A DNA stretch of 5,695 nucleotides from CAZJKO01 sp964546995 (GTDB lineage: Bacteria > Bacillota_I > Bacilli_A > RF39 > UBA660): positions 1 through 5,695 of the forward strand of contig CAZJKO010000052.1 in assembly GCA_964546995.1 (NCBI GenBank), written 5' to 3'. The notes under the pieces are model-generated. The model had not been told where the DNA came from. It saw nothing but the letters and a program-made list of their open reading frames with translations, and did not search any database. Position numbers and translations under genes: made by a program. This document shows positions 1-5,695 of this stretch, in pieces (within the stretch, counting starts at the first letter, position 1; each line of letters begins with the position of its first letter).

Positions 1-295
1 CTAAATAGATCGTATAGTCACTTGCTATATCACTATGGTTTTCCAAGGTAAAGTGATAGGGATCTAGAGTCTCTCCTACTTCGTCCAACATAGGGACTGC
101 TTTTTCACTGTTTATTCCTACACTATTTTCATCATTTAATATTAATGATAATGTTCCCGCTTTTAACACATTTACTTTTGTTCCATTTAGTTGTAGTGTG
201 AACCATGCGTAGGTTCCACCAATCACTAGAATAAGTATCAATAGTACACTCATTCCAATCATGAATAATTTCTTTTTATTGCTTTCTCGTTCCAT
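1..295 (-). CDS. SipW-dependent TasA/camelysin-like exported protein, C-terminus cut by window edge
   Basis: Only the first 98 residues are in the window; I translated them by hand from ATG at 295. A basic start (KKK at residues 7-9) leads into a hydrophobic stretch (about 10-27) and the motif GGTYAWF (26-32). That motif is the hallmark of signal peptides processed by the SipW signal peptidase, with likely cleavage after Ala30. The following mature part carries KAGTLSL (45-51), then a Glu/Asn-rich stretch, then an FTLENHSD segment (82-89). This order matches the start of the TasA/camelysin family, in which an AGTLDL-like strand precedes a 'LxPGD...F...N.G' segment. Known members are exported and form biofilm fibres or surface metalloprotease-like proteins; this role is inferred here. 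The gene starts 30 bases after the phosphomannomutase stop with no terminator between, so cotranscription is likely. The cognate SipW is not in view. It could instead be one of the many small SipW-signal proteins of unknown function. Confidence 0.8.
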   Translation of the reverse strand, partial: MERESNKKKLFMIGMSVLLILILVIGGTYAWFTLQLNGTKVNVLKAGTLSLILNDENSVGINSEKAVPMLDEVGETLDPYHFTLENHSDIASDYTIYL

Positions 296-300
296 TTTTA

Positions 301-309
301 TTTTCCTCT
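301..309 (-). promoter_or_regulatory. Ribosome binding site of the TasA-like gene
   Basis: The minus strand reads AGAGGAAAA here, with the AGAGG core at 309-305 and nine bases before the ATG at 295. It fixes this start codon and nearly matches the site of the upstream phosphomannomutase gene (AGAGGAAAG). Confidence 0.75.
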
Positions 310-325
310 ATTTTATCTTTCTAAA

Positions 326-1699
326 TTATTGCTCATATTTTCGAACAAACGGAAGAAATTCATCTTGTAAAGCTTGTAAACGTTCTTTCGTCGTTGCTTC
401 AAATCTTGCCGTTACATTAGGTCCTGTATTAGAAACCCGAATAAGAGCCCATCCATCATCAAACAAAATCTTTACCCCATCGATAAGAAGTACTTCGTAC
501 CCACATTGAGAAGCGTAAGCCTTAACGTCTTCTACGGCCAAATGCTTTAACTCATCTGTCGATTTAAATTTCAATTCCTCTGTCGCCACATACTTTGGAA
601 TATCCTCCAAATAAGAACTGAGTGATCCACTACGTTTCGATAAAAATTCGACCAAGCGAAGTCCTGCATAAAGCCCACTATCGAACCCTAAGAATCGATC
701 TCTGAAATAGACGTGTCCTGAAAGTTCACCTCCAAAAGGCATATCTTCATCTTTCACTTTCTTCTTGGTATAAGAGTTCCCTGTTCGATAACAATATGGT
801 GTCCCACCCAACTTCTTAATTTCATCTTCCACTGCTCTAGAACATTTCACATCGAAAAGAAACGTCTTATTGGAAACAGAATGGAACATATCCCGAATCA
901 TTAAAATCATATATAAATCTGTTGGAACATAGTTTCCTTTTTCATCGACAATTCCAACTCGATCCCCATCGCCATCAAACCCAATTCCAAGGTCAGCATG
1001 TAGTTCTACCACTGCTTTCTTTAACGCTTCTAAATTGCTCTCGACACAAGGATCAGGATGGTGATTAGGAAAAGATGGATCACTTTCTCCAAACAAAACC
1101 GTAACATCGATCGGAAACATCTCATAAAGTTCTTTTGCAATAATCGAGGTTGTTCCATTCCCACAATCGATTACCACTTTAATCCTTCGATCACCGAATG
1201 ATAAACTATCCTTCATCAACCTTAAATAATCATCTTTAATGGAATACGTCGTCACATTGCCGTGACCTTCTCTAAAATGACCATCGACGGTATACCGATA
1301 AAAATCTTGAATCTCTTCCCCCTTCGCATTGTCAAAGTGATCCATAGCAATCTTAAACCCATTATCATCTTTCGGATTGTGACTAGCAGTCACCATAATG
1401 CCAGATGGAATATCGAGTTTAAGACAAGCGTAATAATACATCGGTGTCGTCACAAGACCAAGTAACAAAACATCACAACCAGTACTAGTAATCCCCTCGA
1501 CTAATGCCTTAGTAAGTGAATCCGACGAATAACGATTATCGTGACCAATCACACACTTCGTCTTACCCAAATCTTGAATGTAACTACCAAATGCCTCTCC
1601 AATTCGTCTTGCCACTTCTTCATTTACGGTATCAGGATAAACCCCTCGAATATCGTATTCACGAAAAATGTAAGGACTTAATTTTTTTTCTTGTTCCAT
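326..1699 (-). CDS. Phosphomannomutase/phosphoglucomutase (AlgC/ManB-type alpha-D-phosphohexomutase)
   Basis: The enzyme interconverts hexose 6-phosphates and hexose 1-phosphates in the cytoplasm, feeding sugar nucleotides for envelope glycans. At 457 residues it has the full family length. All four family motifs are present in order: FREYDIRG near residue 12, the phosphoserine loop TASHNP with Ser106, the metal loop DGDGDR with Asp242, Asp244 and Asp246, the sugar-binding GGELSGH (Glu325, Ser327, His329), and the phosphate-binding RVSNTGPN (421-428) followed by RFE. The FREYDIRG opening and spacing resemble the dual-specificity AlgC group more than GlmM. The open frame extends 21 codons upstream to 1762, but that part runs back through the promoter and terminator. 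The ATG at 1699 has an AGAGGAAAG site and lies just before the conserved start, so I chose it. One oddity is Asn308 in the TGNSYTKKK segment, where AlgC has TGHS. Mannose versus glucose preference cannot be told from sequence. Confidence 0.95.
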   Translation of the reverse strand: MEQEKKLSPYIFREYDIRGVYPDTVNEEVARRIGEAFGSYIQDLGKTKCVIGHDNRYSSDSLTKALVEGITSTGCDVLLLGLVTTPMYYYACLKLDIPSGIMVTASHNPKDDNGFKIAMDHFDNAKGEEIQDFYRYTVDGHFREGHGNVTTYSIKDDYLRLMKDSLSFGDRRIKVVIDCGNGTTSIIAKELYEMFPIDVTVLFGESDPSFPNHHPDPCVESNLEALKKAVVELHADLGIGFDGDGDRVGIVDEKGNYVPTDLYMILMIRDMFHSVSNKTFLFDVKCSRAVEDEIKKLGGTPYCYRTGNSYTKKKVKDEDMPFGGELSGHVYFRDRFLGFDSGLYAGLRLVEFLSKRSGSLSSYLEDIPKYVATEELKFKSTDELKHLAVEDVKAYASQCGYEVLLIDGVKILFDDGWALIRVSNTGPNVTARFEATTKERLQALQDEFLPFVRKYEQ

Positions 1700-1702
1700 A
1701 AC

Positions 1703-1710
1703 TTTCCTCT
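1703..1710 (-). promoter_or_regulatory. Ribosome binding site deciding the phosphomannomutase start
   Basis: The minus strand reads AGAGGAAA (1710-1703), with six bases between the AGAGG-A core and the ATG at 1699. No comparable site precedes the earlier in-frame ATG at 1762, whose upstream sequence is the terminator stem. This supports the 457-residue protein over a 478-residue one. Confidence 0.8.
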
Positions 1711-1729
1711 TTTCTATGTTTATATCCTC

Positions 1730-1738
1730 ATTATACCA
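1730..1738 (-). promoter_or_regulatory. Extended -10 promoter for the phosphomannomutase / TasA-like pair
   Basis: The minus strand reads TGGTATAAT at 1738-1730, a perfect TATAAT with the TGn extension of sigma-A extended -10 promoters. A -35 at the usual 17-base spacing would be TTCGCT (1758-1753), a poor match to TTGACA, so the promoter probably depends on the extended -10. Transcription would start near 1723, giving a leader of about 24 bases that contains the ribosome binding site. The -35 region and spacer lie inside the upstream terminator. Confidence 0.75.
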
Positions 1739-1741
1739 AAC

Positions 1742-1772
1742 AAAAAAGGAAAAGCGAACCAACTTTTCCTTT
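1742..1772 (-). terminator. Rho-independent terminator of the VanY-like/ABC transporter operon
   Basis: On the minus strand AAAGGAAAAG (1772-1763) pairs perfectly over 10 bp with CTTTTCCTTT (1754-1745) across an 8-base loop. A run of six T residues (1747-1742) overlaps and follows the stem. It begins 16 bases after the permease stop codon. The stem is A/T-rich with only three G-C pairs, so it may be only moderately efficient. There is no T-run on the plus-strand side, so it is directional. Confidence 0.8.
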
Positions 1773-1788
1773 ACTTGACAATTCTTTA

Positions 1789-4452
1789 CTAAATGTTTTC
1801 TTCCCGGATGGCATCTAAAATGTTTTCTTTCTTGATTTTACTAGATGCATAGATCATCGTTAAGAACGTAATTAAAAATACGAAAACAATAGCAATAACG
1901 ACTTCCTTCCATGGAATACTAAAGGCAAAACTCATAAGATCATTCATCGATAAATGAATCAAATACATGACGGCAAACGATACAGGAAGACCATAAAGAA
2001 GTGCTTTCAATCCATAGAGAATACTCTCGTATGCCAACATCTTATTCATGCCATGTGGCGTAAGTCCAATACTTCGAAGAATAGCAAATTCTTTTCTTCT
2101 AAGAGCAATCGAAGTATTGATCGTATTAAAGACACTCGTTACCCCAATTAACGTAACCAAACTAATGAATCCATAAAGAAACATTCCAATAACGAAAACC
2201 AAGTTTTTCTCCATTTGCATACTTGCTGTAATATCGTTGACATCAAAATAGTAAGGAAGATTATTTTCACTCGCAATCGCTTCGATTTCTTCCGTAAGTT
2301 TTGTATGTTCTTTAGACTTCATATAAAGTTGATAACTAGAAGTAACAGCTCCTGCTCCCTCTAACTCATCAATAGATGAAGGAAGAGAGTTCTTAAGCGT
2401 ATCGAACATTTTATGAGAAATAACCATCGAAATACATCCATCATTAACAGGAACAAACTTCGGCATAACATCCGTTTTAGAAACAGAAACAGAAATAGGA
2501 TCCATCTCGACTGGTCTAGAAATCACTTCTCCCCCTTCAGCACTATAGATTAATTGATCGACAACCAACAAATCCATCGTAATAGAATCCGTATTCGTAA
2601 AAGCATACTCCTTCGTCTTTTGCGTCTCATAATCTCGTTCAACTTTTTTATTTAACAAGATCGGCTTCACTTCACTCGTATCGTAAGATGAAAACGAAAA
2701 GCCAGTAGATTCCACATAATTCTTATAATTCATATCATCTAATACAACAAGTTCAATCGGATACTGATAATCCTCTTCAAAACGAGATAAATACTGATCA
2801 AATTCCTTTGTCCATTTCATATTCGTTTTAGAAATGTAGAATTGATTATTACGATAACTCATCACAGAATCTTCTACTTTATCCAAAGAAGAAATTTGTT
2901 TTAGCTTAACAAAAATATCCTCCTCATAATCATCGAGATTACCATAAATATAAACTTGTACATCGTAGTCAACTGTATTAAAGAACATCGTACTACCTCT
3001 AGTCCCATAAGATAAAAAGGCCGAGAAAGCTAAGAAAAGAACAATGCTAATAAACAAACTTAAAATCGTAATACGATACTTTTTCTTATTTCGCTTCATA
3101 TTCTTTAAAGCAATTTCCCCTTCGATACCAAATAATTTTTTAGAAAGGTTACTTGTTTTAATTTTCTTTCTATCTACTTTAATATCGTCATTTAAACGAA
3201 TGGCTTCGATCGGAGATATCTTGGAAGCTTTTTTAGCAGGGATAAATGCGGAAACCAAAATTGTAATGATCATAAAGAGGATAGGAATAATGATAAATAG
3301 TGGATATAAAGAAAGTTCTAGTGGCGAAGAAAAGATATTAGGAAGAAGATAATTGGTAATTTCCAATACGACATAGATACCAAAGACACCAGCAAAAAAG
3401 CCTAACGGAATACCAATAATACCAACTAAGAATGCTTCAAAGAACACTGTTTTACGAAGTTGACTTGCCGTTGCTCCAATACTAGAAAAAAGACCAAACT
3501 GTTTCTTTCTTTCCATAACAGAAATAGCAAACGAATTATAGATGACGATAATACATCCAATCGATACCAAAGAAAGCATAATCGCAAGCATACGCATCAA
3601 AACATCATTGACATTCGTAAAAGAACTTTGACCAGAAAAAGCAAGCAAACCTTCGTTATAATCGACATGTTCAAAAATATCGACACCATGGACGGAACCA
3701 GACGGTGAAAAGCCCATCTGTTTTAAAATCGTCGTCGTTTTCTTTTGTGTATCTTTAATATTTTTATAAATGATCGACGACGAAACATTCGTAACCCCAT
3801 CCATCTTGGCTTCATCTAAAAGGGTCGTAACGGTATATCCTGGAGCACTATGAGGTTCTTGAATAGGACGTTTCACAATCCCTACAACAGTATAAGTTTT
3901 CTTTTCTTTAAACTGAAGCATCTCATCTTCTTGAAGCGGTACTTTTTGATCTAATACTTCATCAAAGGATGGCGAAACACGATTGGAAAGCAAAACCTCA
4001 ATCTCATCCCCAATATGATAATTTACTTTTCCATTCGTCGCCAAATGTTCAGGAATGACAATCTCCCGATCATTTTCAGGAAAACGTCCCTTAGTAAGTG
4101 TCAAAAAAGAAAAGTAATCTTGATTGGTCGCTTGAACATAAAGATATGGCTTGTATTCATTTTCACTTTCTTCTACTTTACTATATCCCAAAGGATATTC
4201 TAAAGATGCCTTCTCGACTTGAACATTGTTCTTAATGTAAGAAAATTTCTCTTGGGGAATTTCCGATATTTTTACATGTTGTGCTCCCGAATTCAAAATG
4301 ATCTCTTTCCTAGCATTATCTCGAAAACTAGAAACGATACACCCAATTCCAACCATCAAAGCAGTCGATAGAATAATACCAATGATGGTAACGATCGTCC
4401 GTTTTTTATTCATCGTCAAATGCTTAATCGTCAGTTTATTTAAAATATTCAT
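1789..4452 (-). CDS. ABC transporter permease with two FtsX/MacB-type modules
   Basis: This 887-residue membrane protein is the permease partner of the ATPase just upstream. I see about eight membrane segments: near residues 20-42, 286-310, 335-362, 385-407, 461-482, 750-778, 806-832 and 850-870. Each half has one helix, a large outside domain (about 43-285 and 483-749) and three helices. The FtsX-type coupling motifs appear twice, as ERKKQFGLFSSIGAT (314-328) and RRKEFAILRSIGLT (785-798), each followed by PIEAIR-like or ILDAIR endings (about 414-419 and 878-883). The first outside domain fits the MacB periplasmic-core type, with REIVIPEHLA and YTVVGIVK segments. Related permeases export lipoproteins or peptides, or act mechanically on cell-wall enzymes (FtsX). 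The substrate cannot be read here. Eight predicted helices argue against the ten-helix BceB antimicrobial-peptide type. The start overlaps the ATPase end by translational coupling (TAAGATG), and the gene ends just before a terminator. Confidence 0.92.
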   Translation of the reverse strand: MNILNKLTIKHLTMNKKRTIVTIIGIILSTALMVGIGCIVSSFRDNARKEIILNSGAQHVKISEIPQEKFSYIKNNVQVEKASLEYPLGYSKVEESENEYKPYLYVQATNQDYFSFLTLTKGRFPENDREIVIPEHLATNGKVNYHIGDEIEVLLSNRVSPSFDEVLDQKVPLQEDEMLQFKEKKTYTVVGIVKRPIQEPHSAPGYTVTTLLDEAKMDGVTNVSSSIIYKNIKDTQKKTTTILKQMGFSPSGSVHGVDIFEHVDYNEGLLAFSGQSSFTNVNDVLMRMLAIMLSLVSIGCIIVIYNSFAISVMERKKQFGLFSSIGATASQLRKTVFFEAFLVGIIGIPLGFFAGVFGIYVVLEITNYLLPNIFSSPLELSLYPLFIIIPILFMIITILVSAFIPAKKASKISPIEAIRLNDDIKVDRKKIKTSNLSKKLFGIEGEIALKNMKRNKKKYRITILSLFISIVLFLAFSAFLSYGTRGSTMFFNTVDYDVQVYIYGNLDDYEEDIFVKLKQISSLDKVEDSVMSYRNNQFYISKTNMKWTKEFDQYLSRFEEDYQYPIELVVLDDMNYKNYVESTGFSFSSYDTSEVKPILLNKKVERDYETQKTKEYAFTNTDSITMDLLVVDQLIYSAEGGEVISRPVEMDPISVSVSKTDVMPKFVPVNDGCISMVISHKMFDTLKNSLPSSIDELEGAGAVTSSYQLYMKSKEHTKLTEEIEAIASENNLPYYFDVNDITASMQMEKNLVFVIGMFLYGFISLVTLIGVTSVFNTINTSIALRRKEFAILRSIGLTPHGMNKMLAYESILYGLKALLYGLPVSFAVMYLIHLSMNDLMSFAFSIPWKEVVIAIVFVFLITFLTMIYASSKIKKENILDAIREENI

Positions 4453-4453
4453 C

Positions 4454-5134
4454 TTATTTCACCAACTCATCACTAATAATTTTACCATCGTCAATCGTAA
4501 TAATACGCGAAGCATGTAACGCAAGACTATGATCGTGAGTAATCATAATGATCGTTTGATTATACTTTTTATTAGACATCTTTAAAAGTTCGATGATCTC
4601 TTTACTCGCTTTACTATCCAAGTTACCAGTCGGTTCATCCGCTAAAAGCAAACTAGGACGGTTCATTAACGCTCTTCCAATCGAAACACGCTGTTGTTGT
4701 CCCCCTGATAATTCGTTCGGTAAATGATACACTCGACGAGATAAATCGAGTGTATCGATTAATTCTTTCAAATATGCTTCATCGATTTTCTTATTATCGA
4801 GTAAAATCGGAAGTGTAATGTTTTCTTTCACATTTAAAATGGGAATCAAATTGTAAAATTGATAGATAAGACCTACTTGACGACGACGAAAAATAGCTAG
4901 GTTACTTTCATCAAGTTGATAGACATCTTCACGATCGACAAATACTTTTCCACTCGTTGGTTTATCTACCCCTCCTAAAATGTGAAGAAGGGTACTTTTA
5001 CCAGAACCACTCGCTCCAACAATCGCAACAAATTCTCCCTTCTCTACCGAAAAGGAAACGTCATCTAATGCCTTAACCAACGTATTTCCTTTTCCATAAG
5101 TTTTACATAAATGTTCCACTTTCAAAATTTCCAT
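4454..5134 (-). CDS. ABC transporter ATP-binding protein, MacB/LolD/FtsE-like
   Basis: This 226-residue cytoplasmic ATPase powers the permease encoded next. All nucleotide-binding elements are intact: Walker A GASGSGKST (40-48), Q-loop Gln92 in LIYQFYNL, signature LSGGQQQR (142-149), Walker B LLLLADE with Asp166 and Glu167, D-loop NLDS (171-174) and switch His200. The form GASGSGKST plus DEPTGNLD is typical of the MacB/LolD/YtrE group that pairs with FtsX-like permeases. Its ATG follows the VanY-like stop with no gap (TAAATG), with an AGAGGG site inside the preceding gene. Its own stop is one base before the permease start. Length is usual for a stand-alone ATPase of this group. A perfect 11-bp hairpin lies in its coding sequence around codons 127-137. 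Confidence 0.95.
   Translation of the reverse strand: MEILKVEHLCKTYGKGNTLVKALDDVSFSVEKGEFVAIVGASGSGKSTLLHILGGVDKPTSGKVFVDREDVYQLDESNLAIFRRRQVGLIYQFYNLIPILNVKENITLPILLDNKKIDEAYLKELIDTLDLSRRVYHLPNELSGGQQQRVSIGRALMNRPSLLLADEPTGNLDSKASKEIIELLKMSNKKYNQTIIMITHDHSLALHASRIITIDDGKIISDELVK
4459..4463 (-). promoter_or_regulatory. Weak ribosome binding site of the permease, inside the ATPase end
   Basis: The minus strand reads GGTGA at 4463-4459, six bases before the permease ATG, within the last codons of the ATPase gene. It is weaker than the other sites in the window. Efficient permease synthesis therefore probably depends on ribosomes arriving from the ATPase (TAAGATG junction). Confidence 0.5.
4726..4756. 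repeat. Perfect 11-bp inverted repeat inside the ATPase gene
   Basis: GATACACTCGA (4726-4736) and TCGAGTGTATC (4746-4756) are exact reverse complements separated by nine bases. In the mRNA this is a hairpin covering codons 127-137 (D-T-L-D-L-S-R-R-V-Y-H). No T-tract follows on either strand, so it is not a terminator. It could slow ribosomes, affect mRNA stability or be chance. Confidence 0.7.
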
Positions 5135-5686
5135 TTAAATACCCTCTTTCTTATTTTGATCTAAATAATCTTTTAATGTCAATTTTTCTAGATGAATTCT
5201 TCTTGCAGGAACAACACCCACAAAGCGAAAGTGTCCTAACCCTTCAGAACTCCCCGATTCATCGCTTGAAATAAATCCATATTCATAAGCGTGTAACAAC
5301 AGCCAATCGAGAGCAACATCTTCTTCCTTAAAATCGATGGCAAGCCCTGTCTGGTGATCTGATGCGCCTGGTAAAGAAACAGTCTGTAACACAAGATCAT
5401 GTGCTTCTTTTTCATCAAAACCTTGATCGATATAGGCAAGAACTTCTCTTTTAAACATCTCTTCTTGTTCGAGATATCCTCGATACGCGCTTTCTATCGT
5501 AAGACAATGTCCCGATAGACAGGCATCTCTCATCATGGCATCCAACGAATCCTTCATCACATGAGAAATGACCACATTTTTGTAAGAAATAAACTCGGTA
5601 CAATAATTAGAAGGAAGCAAATGATCAGAATCGACAAGAATCAAAGCCGTATCTTGACTTAAAACTTGCTTTTTTTCTCGATCCAT
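5135..5686 (-). CDS. VanY-like peptidase M15-family protein (D-Ala-D-Ala carboxypeptidase fold), atypical catalytic segment
   Basis: The 183 residues show the VanY/M15 layout: ALILVDSDHLLPSNY (about 14-28), where the family has 'LVLVN..HPLP..Y'; ESAYR (65-69) with Gln74; the zinc motif SDHQTGLAIDF with His111 and Asp118; AYEYGFI (133-139); then HFRFVG (152-157) and LTLKDYL. Family enzymes trim the terminal D-Ala from peptidoglycan stem peptides. The usual EPWH, carrying catalytic Glu and the third zinc ligand, reads GLGH here. Glu148 is four residues before His152 instead of three, and the loop before it is several residues short. Activity is therefore uncertain. No signal peptide is visible. 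The frame stays open (TAC TTT TGT) to the window edge and no Shine-Dalgarno site is visible in the nine bases upstream, so the true start and a membrane anchor may lie outside. It directly abuts the ABC ATPase, suggesting a joint role at the cell wall. Confidence 0.82.
   Translation of the reverse strand: MDREKKQVLSQDTALILVDSDHLLPSNYCTEFISYKNVVISHVMKDSLDAMMRDACLSGHCLTIESAYRGYLEQEEMFKREVLAYIDQGFDEKEAHDLVLQTVSLPGASDHQTGLAIDFKEEDVALDWLLLHAYEYGFISSDESGSSEGLGHFRFVGVVPARRIHLEKLTLKDYLDQNKKEGI
5142..5147 (-). promoter_or_regulatory. Ribosome binding site of the ABC ATPase, inside the VanY-like gene
   Basis: The minus strand reads AGAGGG at 5147-5142, seven bases before the ATPase ATG at 5134. It lies within the last codons of the VanY-like gene, whose TAA immediately precedes that ATG. 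The arrangement allows both direct initiation and reinitiation. Confidence 0.7.
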
Positions 5687-5695
5687 ACAAAAGTA

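Noticed and set aside
310..345. Possible -10 box (TAAAAT) before the TasA-like gene
   Set aside because: It directly touches the ribosome binding site, leaving no room for a leader, and no reasonable -35 lies 16-18 bases upstream.
261..509. Plus-strand open frame of 82 codons
   Set aside because: It overlaps the start of the TasA-like gene and the end of the mutase on the opposite strand and has no recognisable domain.
1286..1295. Palindrome CGGTATACCG inside the mutase gene
   Set aside because: A 10-base palindrome is expected several times by chance in a window of this length, and it has no regulatory context.
1700..1762. Upstream 21-codon extension of the mutase starting at 1762
   Set aside because: It is read through the terminator stem and the TATAAT promoter, resembles no family N-terminus, and lacks a ribosome binding site. 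The ATG at 1699 has one.
3044..3352. Plus-strand open frame of 102 codons with hydrophobic content
   Set aside because: It is the antisense shadow of permease membrane segments; the permease frame has clear family motifs throughout.
5236..5439. Second minus-strand frame inside the VanY-like gene
   Set aside because: It is an out-of-phase shadow; the overlapping frame carries the zinc-binding motif and the coupled stop codon. I also considered a frameshift near the odd EGLGH segment, but HFRFVG and the C-terminus continue in the same frame as the zinc motif.
1..5695. Possible alternative genetic code (no gene ends in TGA)
   Set aside because: Only four complete stops are visible (three TAA, one TAG), no TGA occurs inside a gene, and Trp is encoded by TGG. 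This is too few to suggest reassignment.

Overview
The window is AT-rich and every supported gene lies on the minus strand. Shine-Dalgarno sites are AGAGG/GAGGG-like, stops are TAA or TAG, and Trp is read from TGG. A SipW/TasA-type exported protein and a Vex/MacB/YtrF-style ABC exporter are both present. This points to a low-GC Gram-positive (Bacillota, Bacilli/Erysipelotrichia-like gut lineages being typical), but I cannot name a genus from this sequence. Reading on the minus strand means running from high to low coordinates.

Region 1 (about 5695 to 1789) is a three-gene operon whose promoter lies outside the window. It encodes a VanY/peptidase M15-family protein, then an ABC ATPase of the MacB/LolD type, then an 887-residue two-module FtsX-like permease. 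The junctions are extremely tight (TAAATG with no gap, TAAGATG with one base), so the three products are probably made together. The ATPase and permease form a complete MacB-type transporter. The M15 protein keeps the SxHxTGxAxD zinc motif but has an abnormal catalytic ExxH segment, which makes it the most unusual protein here. A perfect 10-bp hairpin with a T-tract ends this operon at about 1772-1742.

Region 2 (about 1738 to 1) begins with an extended -10 promoter packed into the end of that terminator. It drives a complete phosphomannomutase/phosphoglucomutase of the AlgC type (457 residues). Thirty bases downstream is the start of a SipW-dependent, TasA/camelysin-like exported protein that is cut by the window edge. 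No terminator is seen between these two genes, so they are probably cotranscribed.

Together the genes concern the cell surface: sugar-phosphate supply for envelope glycans, an exported matrix-type protein, and an envelope transporter coupled to a peptidoglycan-peptidase-like protein. I see no mobile element, CRISPR array, tRNA or rRNA. The candidates for something unusual are the altered VanY-like protein fused by translation to an ABC transporter, the terminator/promoter overlap, an 11-bp perfect hairpin inside the ATPase gene, and an excess of the tetramer TCGA.
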